DNA of 64,000 bases, from contig NC_046681.1 of NCBI RefSeq assembly GCF_009870125.1, positions 30,216,001 to 30,280,000 on the forward strand, given 5' to 3'. Below, piece after piece: positions 1-10,638 of the stretch. Made by a program: the position numbers and the translations under genes. A model generated the notes under the pieces. That model was given only the letters and a program-made list of their open reading frames with translations. It did not search any database and was not told where the DNA came from. Origin of the DNA: Drosophila pseudoobscura (taxonomy: Eukaryota > Arthropoda > Insecta > Diptera > Drosophilidae). Within the stretch, counting starts at the first letter, position 1. Every line of letters begins with the position of its first letter.

Positions 1-287
1 GCATCATTTGATGTTGTTTGCTGCTGTTGCCGCTGCCTCCGCGACAGCCCAAGACAAGTGCATTTGTGCGCCATGCCACTTCCTGGTCCTCCGTCTGTTT
101 GACTCTGATACCGACTCTGACTTCGTGGCAACAGAAACGACAGCGACAGCAACAGCAACAGCAACAGCAGCGGAGGAGGCAGGAGGCACACACTAACATA
201 TGCTAATAGCAATTTGTGGTAATGAAGTTGATTAACATTGCAGCCAAGAGTGACAACAACACGAACACGACGCCCAGGCAGTGACAC

Positions 288-319
<32 letters not shown>

Positions 320-3300
320 AGAGAGGCAGATGCAGAGAGACAGCGACTGCCTCGCTCCTTGCGTTTGGTAATTAAATTCATGCGCTGCCGCTTGCATCTC
401 ATTCAATCTCATCTCCATGTGCATCTGCAACATCCTCCCATCCATCCCATCCTCCTCCTCCTTCTCCTCCTCCTCCATTGCGCTGGCGTCGCGTCGCATA
501 TTACGGAAATTGCATTGAAGCTTGCGATATCCATAAAGGCCTCGCATCCAACCCCATTTCCCTTTGAAATTTGGCTGCCTGACTTTTGAACTGTGCGCTG
601 ACACAATTTTCATATAAATTGATGGGCAGTGCATTCGATTGGGCCTTGGACTCCTCCTGTCCTGTCTTCCACTCGATTGTTTAAGCACATCGACTGGCAA
701 TTAATTCTGTCACAACATTCGAACAGGAGGATCGAGTACATCCTGGAGCAGTGCGTCCCTCTTATGGCAGCCCCCTTGGTGCGAATTGATTTGATTTCTC
801 GCTCTTTTTCGCTGCGTTATCGTTAGTGCTGCAATTGTTGCTGTTTCTGTTGATTTTTGGCCGCAATGAAAGCGCATTTTTAATGCAATTAAAACAAAAA
901 CAAAAACCAAAACGATAGCAACGGAAAAAATTGCGCAAAAACGGGGAAAAATTGCAAATTGCATTTATAGTCGAAAATTGCATTTAATAATGCAACAGAA
1001 ATAGATCCATAATTTAGTTAGTAGCAGCTGCATGGCGAGAGGGGGCAGGGGCTGGAGCTGGGGCAGGGGGAGGGGCTGGGGCTGGGGGGAGGGGACATGC
1101 AACTCCCAAGTTGATTACATTTTACACAAAAGTTTGAATAATGCATCCCGTTGTGGCGTCGTGGAGCGCAAATCAAAGTGCATTTAATGCGATAATATAA
1201 ATATGGCATAAATGGGATAATGAAATATGCGACGCGACGACAAAAACCCAGATGGAGAAGCACGTGCCGCACTCCGTGGCATCGATGGTCCTCCGGTGTC
1301 CAGTGTCCAGTGTCCAGTGTCCGGCGGAGAGAACAATGCAGCGGACAAAGGCCGGAAACGGAAACGTCGCATTGCCAGCGCACAAAAGGCGCAAAGCAGC
1401 GCAACAAATGAGCTCCACTCTCCCGCTCTCTCCGCCAATCATCATCTCTCTGTGTTGAATGATAGCTCCACTGCCACCCAGCACCCACTCCCCTCCGCCA
1501 ACTTAATTTTCCCAATGATTCCACAGATACATATACATATATATATCTATCAACGCAAAAGGAGGATGGGGAAGTGGCATGGATGCAATGGTGGTAATTC
1601 AATTTGCCCCACGATGCAGATGCAGATACAATCGTAGAGGGGGGAGGTTGGTGTAGAGGGGCTGCCGCTGCTGCTGGCAACGAAAGTCACGTAAAAAGGC
1701 CTTTGAATGCAAATGAAATGCATCCAAAGTAGCATCCGAGTAATTGAATATGCAGCTCCACATCTGCATCTCTGCGCGCCACATAGTGGCGTCACCGTGT
1801 CATCAAGATCCACATTGGGAAAAGGCTAATAACTGGAGGGCAATCCCGAATGTTAGAGATCCGTTTTCCATCGTTCCATGCTTGCAAGTCCAGAAGGAGG
1901 TCTGCATAGATCTTGTCACGCTTCCAGTTCTGGATTCCTGCTACAGCGGATATCTGGGGAATGCAAGCCCGACTTTGAACGGGACTGCTCCTTCCATCTA
2001 TTCTCTTCGGGATGTTGCAACAACCGTGTCACGCTCCCATCGCTGCCATCGCTAGCTCCTCTCATCATCCGGTATCCAGGAGGACGCCGCCTCGAACGAG
2101 CGCTCCACACTATGGGTTTATTGCATGCAATTAAGTTCAATAAAGTGATGCAACCCATCCGCCGAACGAACGAACGGAGGAGAGCATTTGTAAGCCTTCT
2201 CTGATGTTGTTGCTGTTGCTGCTGCTGTTGTTTTTGTTGTTGTTGTTGCGTAATTAACGAAAGTGCGCTTGCGGCTGCGAGAGGTGGCACAGAGCAAGGA
2301 TTCACAGGGAGACAGAGGAGCACCACGGGAGGCAGGAAGCAGCAGGAGTCGCCTCCCGGCTGCCGGCTCATTTACACGATCCGCAGATGCATAATGAGCG
2401 GCATATGCCGTCGCGGCCCAGGCGGTTTTTATCGCCACGCGGACACGGACACACATGCCGCACAGAGACACAACACAGATGCATATAATGGAGGTTGGAG
2501 CCGATGGACGCCTGGACGCCGGGACGCCTGGACGATGAATGCCTAAATTTAATTAAAGTCAGGAGCAAGCGCGTCCTTCGTCCTTCGTGTGCCGTGTGCC
2601 GTGTGTCCAGTGTCCCTTTCGTCCTAATTCGATTAACAATCAACGAAAACTCTGCAAACAAATAAACTTCAAGTGGTAGTGGAGGTGGGGCATCAAGTAA
2701 TCGCATAATTAAATTGACACACAGATACTCCCACACACACACACACACCGACAGGGGATACACAGGGATACAGCCGCAGTTGCGGGTTGGTTTGGCGCTA
2801 TATGTATTCTCCGGGGAGCAGCCGTTCAGGGCTCAAGCCGCAAGCAGCTGCCGTGAGCGTGGGCGTGGCATTGGTCGGAGGGACCAGTGGTCGCCACAGC
2901 AGTGGGGCAACATCTTTCGACACTTTGTGGCTGCTGCTGTTGTTGCGGCCGACTAAAAAAGATTCCAAATTTGTTGCCAGTTTCGCGTGTAAAACTTCCA
3001 TGTAAACATGCAAATTTACACGACACCCACACACATGCACACAGAGCCAGCAACAGGGATCCAGGGAACAGGGCCAGGGGTCAACAGGTTATCTGGGAAA
3101 TATGGCAATGTTAAAGGGGGATTCTTTCTTATAGGCTTTGAAATTCGACATTAGACCGATTCTCGGAAGATCTTTATCCTTTAGATTTTTCTCATGCCCA
3201 TTACGGGGGGTATATTTTTCCGATTTCAAGTCCTCTTTTCCAGTTGAAGGCCTTGCTTTGAAGCCCAGTCCCCTTTTTGGACCGCATTTGAACAGAAGTT

Positions 3301-4673
3301 CAGATTGAGGCCCAAAGGTACAGACGAGGCTTGATTATCAAGCGCCATTCATGCCATTGTTCGCCCATCGTCCCCACCGAAACGGCAGGCTAATTTGGTT
3401 TGCATTCGGAAAATGGGAAATGCTTTGGGCGACGCTCCCCCTCTCTCCCCCTACCCTCGAATGGCTGAGTGAATGGCGTCTTTCATCCACCACTGGAACA
3501 TGGAAACACAGCTCCACGGCTCCACAGCTCCGTTCCCATTACCATTCCCATTCCCATTCCCATTGCCGGCGCTGCATTCAGAGTCTGAGAATTGGATTAG
3601 AGTTAGGTCCATGGGTCCCGTAATAAGCATAACGTTAATTGAGTATGGTAATTCACTTAACTGTGGATCCCCGAGCCCCCCGCGGAGTCGGAAGGGTGCG
3701 GTGCTACGGGTGTCTCGGCCTTAATTTTGCTGCATTTTCAGGGGCCGCTGCCTGTTTATCGCCTGCTGTTAATCTTAAACGATTTTGTTTTTGGATCCCA
3801 TGATGGAGGAGCGGAGAGAGAAAGGCGAGAGCAGGATGCGGAGTGGTCTGTGTCCAGCGGGAAATCTGTGGAACAGATTCATCATGTTTGCCTACAACTC
3901 TGCGTCCAAGGAAGCGGGGGGGGCCATGGGATGCCAAGGGGTGCGGCAGTAGACAAACACAAACGGTCGCAAAAGAGCGCTGTGAAAGAGAGAGAGGGGG
4001 AGAGAGAGACGGTGCGCCTTCAGCTGCAGGACCAAGGATGGCGCTGGTTGGGACTCCTCCGCCAGCAGCAGGACATTTTTAATTAAATTGCATTTCCGCT
4101 TGGGAAATTTTTTATGAAGCTACAAAAAAGCAGCAGCGCAACGACTTGGATCCAGGACGGAGGAGCAGGAGCAGCAGCAGGAGCAGGAGCTGCAGAGAAA
4201 GCGCATTTTACTTTTGCCTGCTTTCGCGTTGTGTTGCTTTTGTACTTATTTTTATGCCGCTGCTTCATCATATCCGTGGGCACGCCTCCGTCCCCCATCC
4301 ACACCCATCCCTCATCGCCTAGGACACGCAATCACAGTAGTTTTGCGCCTGCGGTGGACCCCGGACTGGGGCTCCAGAGTCGGATACGGATACGGATACG
4401 GAGATGGAGATGCGAGAAGGGGCATAGAAGCTGCTGCTGGCTCTCGCATGTAATTCAATTTTTTCTCGCTGCCTCCGCCTCATTCTGCCCCTCTGACTCC
4501 GCCCCCTCGTTGCCCAACGAACGGCAATCCAACAAAGAAGCATTTATTTTGCGCCCGGCTTTGTATGCGCTTTTCTTTGTTGCACACAAAACTCAATATC
4601 CCCGACTTGATGTCCTTTGTAATGCATCCGCTTTTGGCAACCAGCCCCTCCCCTGACTGACTGACTGACTGAC

Positions 4674-4706
<33 letters not shown>

Positions 4707-5600
4707 GATGGACGGACTAGCGGATGGAATATCTGACGGACGGACGAAATACCGACTGACTGTAAATCTGCCTGGAGCAGCGCCAGTTGACATACCAACC
4801 GGAGCCGGAATCAGAGTCCAGGAGCAAAAGCAGGAGCAGAAAAAGGAGTAGGTGCGGGAGCAGGAGGAGAATCAGGAGAGTAGCAGTAGGAACTGCCTTT
4901 AACATCAAACTTAATGACTTTGGCCAAAAGCTAAATTGCACAAAGTGTTCCACTATTCGCGCTCCTCGGCTCCACTCCGCCATTCCTCGTATCCCGGGTG
5001 CTGCAATCAACGAGGAAGCGGCTTTTAGGGCCATTAGCTACTAGTTTCGGCACATGTTACGGCTCCCCGGGTCCCGGGTTCCGGGTAACGGGTCCATGTG
5101 TGTCCGTGTTTTTCTGTGTTTTTTTTACATCCACAGATGGGAATTCGCGACGGGCGGGGCGGGGCGAGGCGAGGCAACAATTTGACCCACATTAAAATCA
5201 AATTACAAGGCAAAAATGTTGCAGGAATTTCAATTACAATAGTTTTCTGATGCACATTTGGCAACGGATCGTGGATTTCGGAATCCCATTCGGCGGAGGG
5301 CACAAACCGTATTGTTTATGGACCGAAACATTCGCCGCTTATTCGGAATTCTTCCCAGCGAACCCAATATTCTTATTTTCCTTTATTCCTAATTTCAATT
5401 GCAAGGTGTATGAAAATAAGCTGAGGCATTCCTCCTCTCTTGACTTTGTGATTTTATTTCCCATACACACATGTATCTCGCACACTCTCTGACCAGACTC
5501 TCCAGCAAAAAAAAAACCAAAAATATATATTTATAATAGAACTATTACGTACCCAATTATCATCACCTTATTTAAATATTCCTTGTGCCCTTGCGAAAAG
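1..5600. other. Gene-free, repeat-rich intergenic DNA
   Basis: I see no exon here. The stretch is made of microsatellites and cryptic simple sequence: (AG)n at 288-313, (CTC)n near 450-475, G-rich purine tracts at 1030-1095, (TTG/CTG)n at 2204-2250, CA runs near 2735, CCCATT repeats at 3535-3570, and a CTGA/GGAC tetramer array at 4653-4708. Open frames on both strands follow these repeats (Arg-Glu, poly-Leu, poly-Ser) and have no family resemblance. Confidence 0.7.
4653..4708. repeat. (CTGA)n tetranucleotide microsatellite
   Basis: About fourteen tandem CTGA units with two CGGA variants near the middle. A looser continuation with GGAC and GGAT units runs on to about 4765. This is ordinary fly microsatellite DNA. 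Confidence 0.85.
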
Positions 5601-6350
5601 GCAGAATTCGGCTTACTCTCTTCCACTCTCACGCTCTCTTTCCCTTACGTCGCAGGCCTCTCTTAACTTTTTTCCCGCTCGCTCGTACGAGCATAGTATT
5701 TTTTTCCAAGATTTGTTTACGCGCGTTTACTATGTTGTTTTATTCCAATATTTAATATCATCGCACCAGAACCGCACTCTTCTGAACCACCAAAAACAAA
5801 ACAAAACACAATATGCAATCCTCAACAGAACGCACTTCGGCATTTTTGCACTTGCAACAACACAGAATTAGCTTTCTCTCTTCCACTCTCATGCTCTCTT
5901 TCCCTTGCATCGAAGGCCTCTCTTAACTTTTTTCCCGCTTAATTCGCACAAGTATATTTTTTTCCATGATTTGCTTACGCGCGTTTACTATTTTGTTGTT
6001 ATTCCAATATTTAATATCATTGCACCAGCACCGCACTCTTCGGAACCACCAAAAACAAAACAAAAAGCTATAAATACATATAAATAATTATATGTGTATG
6101 CAATCCTCAACAGAACGCGCTTGGGCAATTTTGCACTTGCAAAAACGCAGAAATCGGCTTTCTCTCTTTCACTCTCACACTCTCTTTCGCTAATATCGCA
6201 GGCTTAATCGCTCAATTTTTTCCGCTCAACGCGTACGAGTATAGTATTGTTAAATATTTTACTTTCCACCAATTAGATTTTTTCAAGTATTTGTTCGCGC
6301 GTGTTTACTCCTTTGTTGTTATTGCCAATATTCAATATCGCTGCACCCGC
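5601..6350. repeat. Three tandem copies of a 260-290 bp unit upstream of a promoter
   Basis: Copies begin at about 5601, 5861 and 6146, and the tail of a preceding unit is visible at about 5583-5600. Each copy repeats the same blocks in order: a CAGAAATCGGCTT-like start; a pyrimidine tract with CTCTCTTTCCC; AGGCCTCTCTTAAC then TTTTTTCCCGCT (weak in copy 3); TTTACGCGCGTTTACT; CCAATATTTAATATC; and GCACCGCACTCTTC-like sequence. Copies 1 and 2 also share AACCACCAAAAACAAAACAAAA and TGCAATCCTCAACAGAACGC. Copy 3 is the most diverged and runs straight into the DRE at 6353. Divergence between copies is modest, so the amplification is not very recent. The blocks hold GAGA-like tracts (on the minus strand) and ACGCG motifs, so they may be promoter-proximal regulatory modules. 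Confidence 0.85.
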
Positions 6351-6352
6351 AC

Positions 6353-6388
6353 TATCGATATGCGGCCTTTCGGCCTTTCGTATCGATG
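6353..6388 (+). promoter_or_regulatory. DRE motifs of a candidate plus-strand promoter
   Basis: TATCGATA at 6353-6360 is a perfect palindromic DRE core, the site bound by DREF at many Drosophila housekeeping promoters. A second TATCGATG lies at 6381-6388, with a direct CGGCCTTT duplication between them. Downstream sequence turns A-rich with several GTGAAAGTG-like stretches, typical of fly 5' leader sequence, and ends in a strong splice donor at 6829. I infer a transcription start between about 6420 and 6500. No TATA box or clear initiator was identified. Confidence 0.5.
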
Positions 6389-6512
6389 TATCTGTATAAG
6401 GTATCGGCATTACTGATCTCGTCAGCTGAGCATTTCAATCAAATGAACGCAAAAAGAAAAGTGAACAAAAGTGGAATAAAACGCGTAAAATTATATAGTT
6501 TGTTGTCAGTGC

Positions 6513-6659
6513 ATGTGTCCGGTTAAAGTGTCTAATATTCATGGCAGTTTCGAACGAGACGATACAAGTAAATACCTGCAAACAACTCGCAAAAAATACG
6601 CGCCCGAAACATTTTTTTTGGTGAATGAAAAGGATTGCCTGTTGGTTAAAATAAAGTGA
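6513..6659 (+). CDS. 48-residue small ORF in the candidate leader exon
   Basis: An ATG at 6513 opens 48 codons ending in TGA at 6657. The peptide begins MCPVKVSNIHGSFERDD and ends CLLVKIK. Its composition is mixed and looks coding, unlike the repeat-derived frames around it, but the start context is weak (T at -3) and I do not recognise it. If the downstream ATG at 6699 is used, this would be an upstream ORF of the same transcript. It includes a run of eight T, so a single slip would destroy it. It could equally be chance. Confidence 0.25.
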   Translation: MCPVKVSNIHGSFERDDTSKYLQTTRKKYAPETFFLVNEKDCLLVKIK

Positions 6660-6698
6660 AAGTGAAAGGAAAGTGTTAAGTGATTGTGATTGATGTGA

Positions 6699-6828
6699 AT
6701 GGAAATGCTATGCCCAATCAAGGCCTCAATCAAGAAGCCGGCCGCAAAGTCGCCGCCGACAAATGACCGACGGCACTTGCCACGCACCCACGCACCAACG
6801 CACACCTTGTGGCAGGCAAGCAAAGAAG
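6699..6828 (+). CDS. Candidate first coding exon of an unidentified plus-strand gene (partial)
   Basis: An ATG at 6699, with an in-frame TGA immediately upstream (6696-6698), opens 43 codons plus one base. The exon ends at AAG|GTGAGT (donor GT at 6829-6830), a consensus donor. The encoded start is MEMLCPIKASIKKPAAKSPP, a basic Lys/Pro/Ala-rich leader that I do not recognise, followed by a His/Thr/Pro-rich stretch. It sits about 300 bases downstream of paired DRE motifs, which fits a real transcript. I could not find a continuing plus-strand exon in the following 18 kb before Atet. Either the next exon is short, the intron is very long, or the transcript is non-coding and the frame is fortuitous. 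Confidence 0.35.
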
Positions 6829-9644
6829 GTGAGTGGAAAGGAAAAAACACAGAAACAGAAACAGAAAAGAGATAAACAGACAGCTTCTTATAAATAAGAG
6901 CGGAGAGGGGGTGGGAGAGAGAGAGGGCACATCAACAAGTAGCAGCTAATCTGACAGCAAAACAAATAACTGTGATTTTTATATGAAGAGAGAATGGAAA
7001 GGGAAAGGGAAAGGGAAGGGGGAGGGATAGAGTGCTAGCGAATGCGAGCGAAAGGGAGAGACTAATGATGATGGGAAATAAAATGAAACAAAATAACGGG
7101 GGAATCGGGTTAGTAAGTCAGGCCATCGCCGCCCCCCCCTGATCCGGGATCAGGACAAGTCAGGTCATGTCGAGTCGTGTCGAGTGGAAGTCGTGCTGGA
7201 AGAATGGAAGGATGGATGGATGGCTGGAAGAATGGGCGGTCGCAAGGGGGCGGGTGACGACACGCTCTAATCAAAATGTGTTTATTAATTAAACAAAATA
7301 ACGAAATCAGCAATGGGGGAGCGGAAAGGGGACAAAGAAAAGAGAGCGGGAAAGAGAGAAACGCCAACTAAGTTTTTCGGCCTGTTAGCAAAGCTTACTC
7401 TTCGGTGAGCTCCTCAGTGGCACACAGTGCAGGACATGCAACAAGGCTGCCGCCCAGCCCACCGCGTTGCTGCAGCAGTAATTTGTGTGTACACAAAACC
7501 CGTCGAGTGGCAAAACGCAACAACACATGCGAGCGCGTGAGGCAAGGAGTGGCCGAGGAGAGGGGGCGACCCCTCAGAAGCGCCCGTGCAGGTCGCCGAT
7601 TTCTAATTTATTCACTTGCCCCGACACCGGACCCCGCCACCGGACTGGCTCCTCGTTCTTGTTATGTTGCAGCCTGACGCCGCTGCTACCCCTCGCCCCT
7701 CGCCCATCGAGGCCAGCAACAATTAGAAATTCTCGCATGTTGCATGCAAAACATCAAGGGATGGTGTGAGGAGGGGTGCAGGGGTGCAGGGGGGTTGCTG
7801 CACGAGGAGGCGCTCGAGCGCAAGCTGACAGAAAAATTAAAACGGCAACAAATTTGTTGCATACTCCGCGGCAACGCGCTTCAAGTGGCACAGGTCCCGT
7901 CCGTCCGTTCGTCCGTCTTTCCGTCTGTCCGCCCGTCAACTGTGCCTGGCGACTCTCGACTCTCGAGACTCCCGCGACTCGACTCTTGCGACTCTCGAGG
8001 CTCATGACTGCGGCAAATTAACACAATATCTTAGAGCCTGCTGCTCCGAGGGGGGTTTGAGTGTGTGGCAGGCAGAGTGGGGCACACATGTGGGGCAGGG
8101 ACTGGATTTTAATAAATTGTCGCTGTTAATTGGCCTCGAGCCTGGAGCCCTATGGCGGGGGTCTGGGGCAGAGCCGAAATCAGCTTAAATTGCATTGTTT
8201 ATCGCATTTGTGGAGCATTTTTCAGCTTACAGGCGGATAAGCGCCCCTCCTTCGATAATAACTTTATAGCGAGGGTGTATCGGGGGACTATGGTCGAAAG
8301 GAATCTTCAGGCATCCATCCCCCTAACGAGGAGGAGGAGCCAACGACTTAGTCGATATATTTACAGCTAGATCATCTATATCTTTATATCAATACATACA
8401 TATTTACCTACTATATATAACTATATCTTTAAGGAATTGTTTGAAAAATCTTGGGTGGAAAAATATTTGTAATAATAATCTTTTCTACTGGATGTACATG
8501 TATGCATTTTGTTTTACACATTTTAAGGAAGCGTTTCGATCCTCTTGCATTGGGAATATTTCATCTACATCTTCCCGTCGAGGGGTTAGAGTATCTATAC
8601 AGTCCCATTGCTGCCGCTGCGAGGGTCGTATGCTCAGTTTGTGACCATTATTTCGATGATATTTCCATTACACATTCTGACATTGAATCGTGGCATCGGT
8701 GACTGCAACAGAATTTCTGACTTGCGGGTGCCGTAATTTTTACCGCACACAATGGCGTGGATTGGGAGGGGGAGGCAAACATTTCAGTGGCGCACACACA
8801 CACGCACGCACACACAACACATGTGTGTGTGTGCCCCTCTCTCACTCAGCCCCCTGTTCACCCACACCAGTCCGCAAATAAACTGATAAACTGATTGCAA
8901 CCGCATCGTGGTGTGACATGAAGAGAGGGAGGGGTGAGGGGGGGTGCGGGATGCAACGCGCATTCAACCGAAACCGAAACAGTAGCGAAATTTATAACCA
9001 AAAAGGGAATTACAAAATCGCGTATAAATTTATGTACGACGAACGAGTGCAGGGGGGGGGGGGGGGCGACTCCACTTTCCGACCGCTATCCTTTAACCCC
9101 TCTGTAACCCTGTGCATGCACCCGCCGGAACAGAGCAACAAAAGCAATAACGCAACGCTGATAAAACAGATTTCGATATCAGCGACAAGCGACAAGGAGA
9201 AGGCGGTGAGGGGGGGGTTGAAAGAAGGGGAAGGGAAGGGTATCGCGACAGTGATGCGATTCGATGCGATGTGAATGCAGGATTGTGGATGCGGATGCGG
9301 TGGCAGGGAATGGGGATGGGGATGGGGATGTTGAATGGAGTGCCAATATGATGCGGGGGTCTTTTTGCATAAAGTAGTACTCGTATTGTGTGTGTGTGTG
9401 TGTGTGGGGGGTGTGGGGTGTGGGTGGGGCTAGATCAATTCTTCGATTACAACTGAATATTGTTTGGAAATTTTCGATCGCTATTGAGTAAGAAATATGA
9501 AAGATCGATGGATGGGAGATACAATTATTATTACACAAGGATTATATTTTTCGGTTTTCGTCTGAAAAATTCTGAGAATGGGAGAACTCAATCGTTTTCA
9601 ATCGATCGAGTAGATCCGCTGCTCTGCTCCGTTCAAGACTCCGT

Positions 9645-9669
9645 CCCCCCCCCCCCCCCCCCCCCCCCC
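9645..9669. repeat. 25-bp poly-C homopolymer
   Basis: An uninterrupted run of 25 C. Its length is likely to vary between reads and assemblies. Shorter runs of the same kind occur at 9052-9066 (15 G), 24972-24986 (15 C) and 29247-29263 (17 G). Confidence 0.95.
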
Positions 9670-10237
9670 TGTGGTGCTACGAAAAACTCTAGCCACCCAT
9701 AATTTACTCGCTTTTCGGAAAATTCGCCCTTTGGGATACACCAGATACAAAGATACTCACCCCGCGACGCGCACTCCTCCTGGCTGCCACATGCCACATG
9801 GATACCCATATAAAAATATCAATTCCACCGAAAATGCAAATTCTGAGAGACAGAGAGAGAGCGGATAGAAATGCTGCTAGATAGAGGGGGAGGGAAGGGG
9901 AGGGGGAGTCCTGTTTATGGCTGCTGCCTCGACGCGTACCCAGCAGATTGTTTCCGCTGCTGTAGATTTTTTGGCATTCAGACACATACTAGAGAAGGAG
10001 AAAGAGAGAAAGTGATAGAGATAGAGGGGGAAAGAGAGAGAGGCAGCTCCAATGACTCGGAAGTAAGTACGAGAATGTCTATGCATCGCATCTCTTCCTC
10101 CCACACACTCCCACTTCGACTCTCTCTCTCTCTCTTTCTCTCTTAGTGAGTTTCACAGCTCAGTTCCTTCTGTGGCGCCTCCAACGGCCGAAGTGTTAAT
10201 TTACGAAATTGCAGGAGAATTCATTGAGTTAAGAAGT

Positions 10238-10268
10238 TCTGGGTCTCTGGGTCTCTGGGTCTCTGGGT
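10238..10268. repeat. TCTGGGTC octamer repeated four times
   Basis: Near-perfect tandem octamers, followed 40 bases later by a TG-rich microsatellite (10311-10348). Confidence 0.9.
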
Positions 10269-10590
10269 ATCGTCTCCTACTGCCTCCTCTCGCTTATTTA
10301 TGCATGTAAATGTGTGTGTGTGTGTGTGTGTGGGTGTGTGTGTGTGTGGGAGGGTGTATCCCCCTGTCTCGCACCACCCGCGTGCACACAACACGTTTAT
10401 TTCCACCTCTAAATATTCTTTAGCCCAAAATGCCTTTGAACCTTTCCTCACCACTAGTTTTATTTAGTGCAAAACTCTCTTTCTCTCACTCTCTTTACCC
10501 TACTCTTTCCCACACACCCTACTGACCCTGCCCTGCCACCCACCCACTCCTGCCGCCCTGCCCCACGCCCACTGCATGTTTATAGTGTCT

Positions 10591-10638
10591 GCCGCTGCCG
10601 CTGCCGTTGCCGCTGCCGTTGCCGCTGCTGCTGCTGCT
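10591..10638. repeat. GCCGCT/GCCGTT hexamer repeat ending in (GCT)n
   Basis: Eight imperfect hexamers. In-frame readings give only simple Ala/Ala-Val or Cys-Arg repeats, so I do not regard it as coding. Confidence 0.85.
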
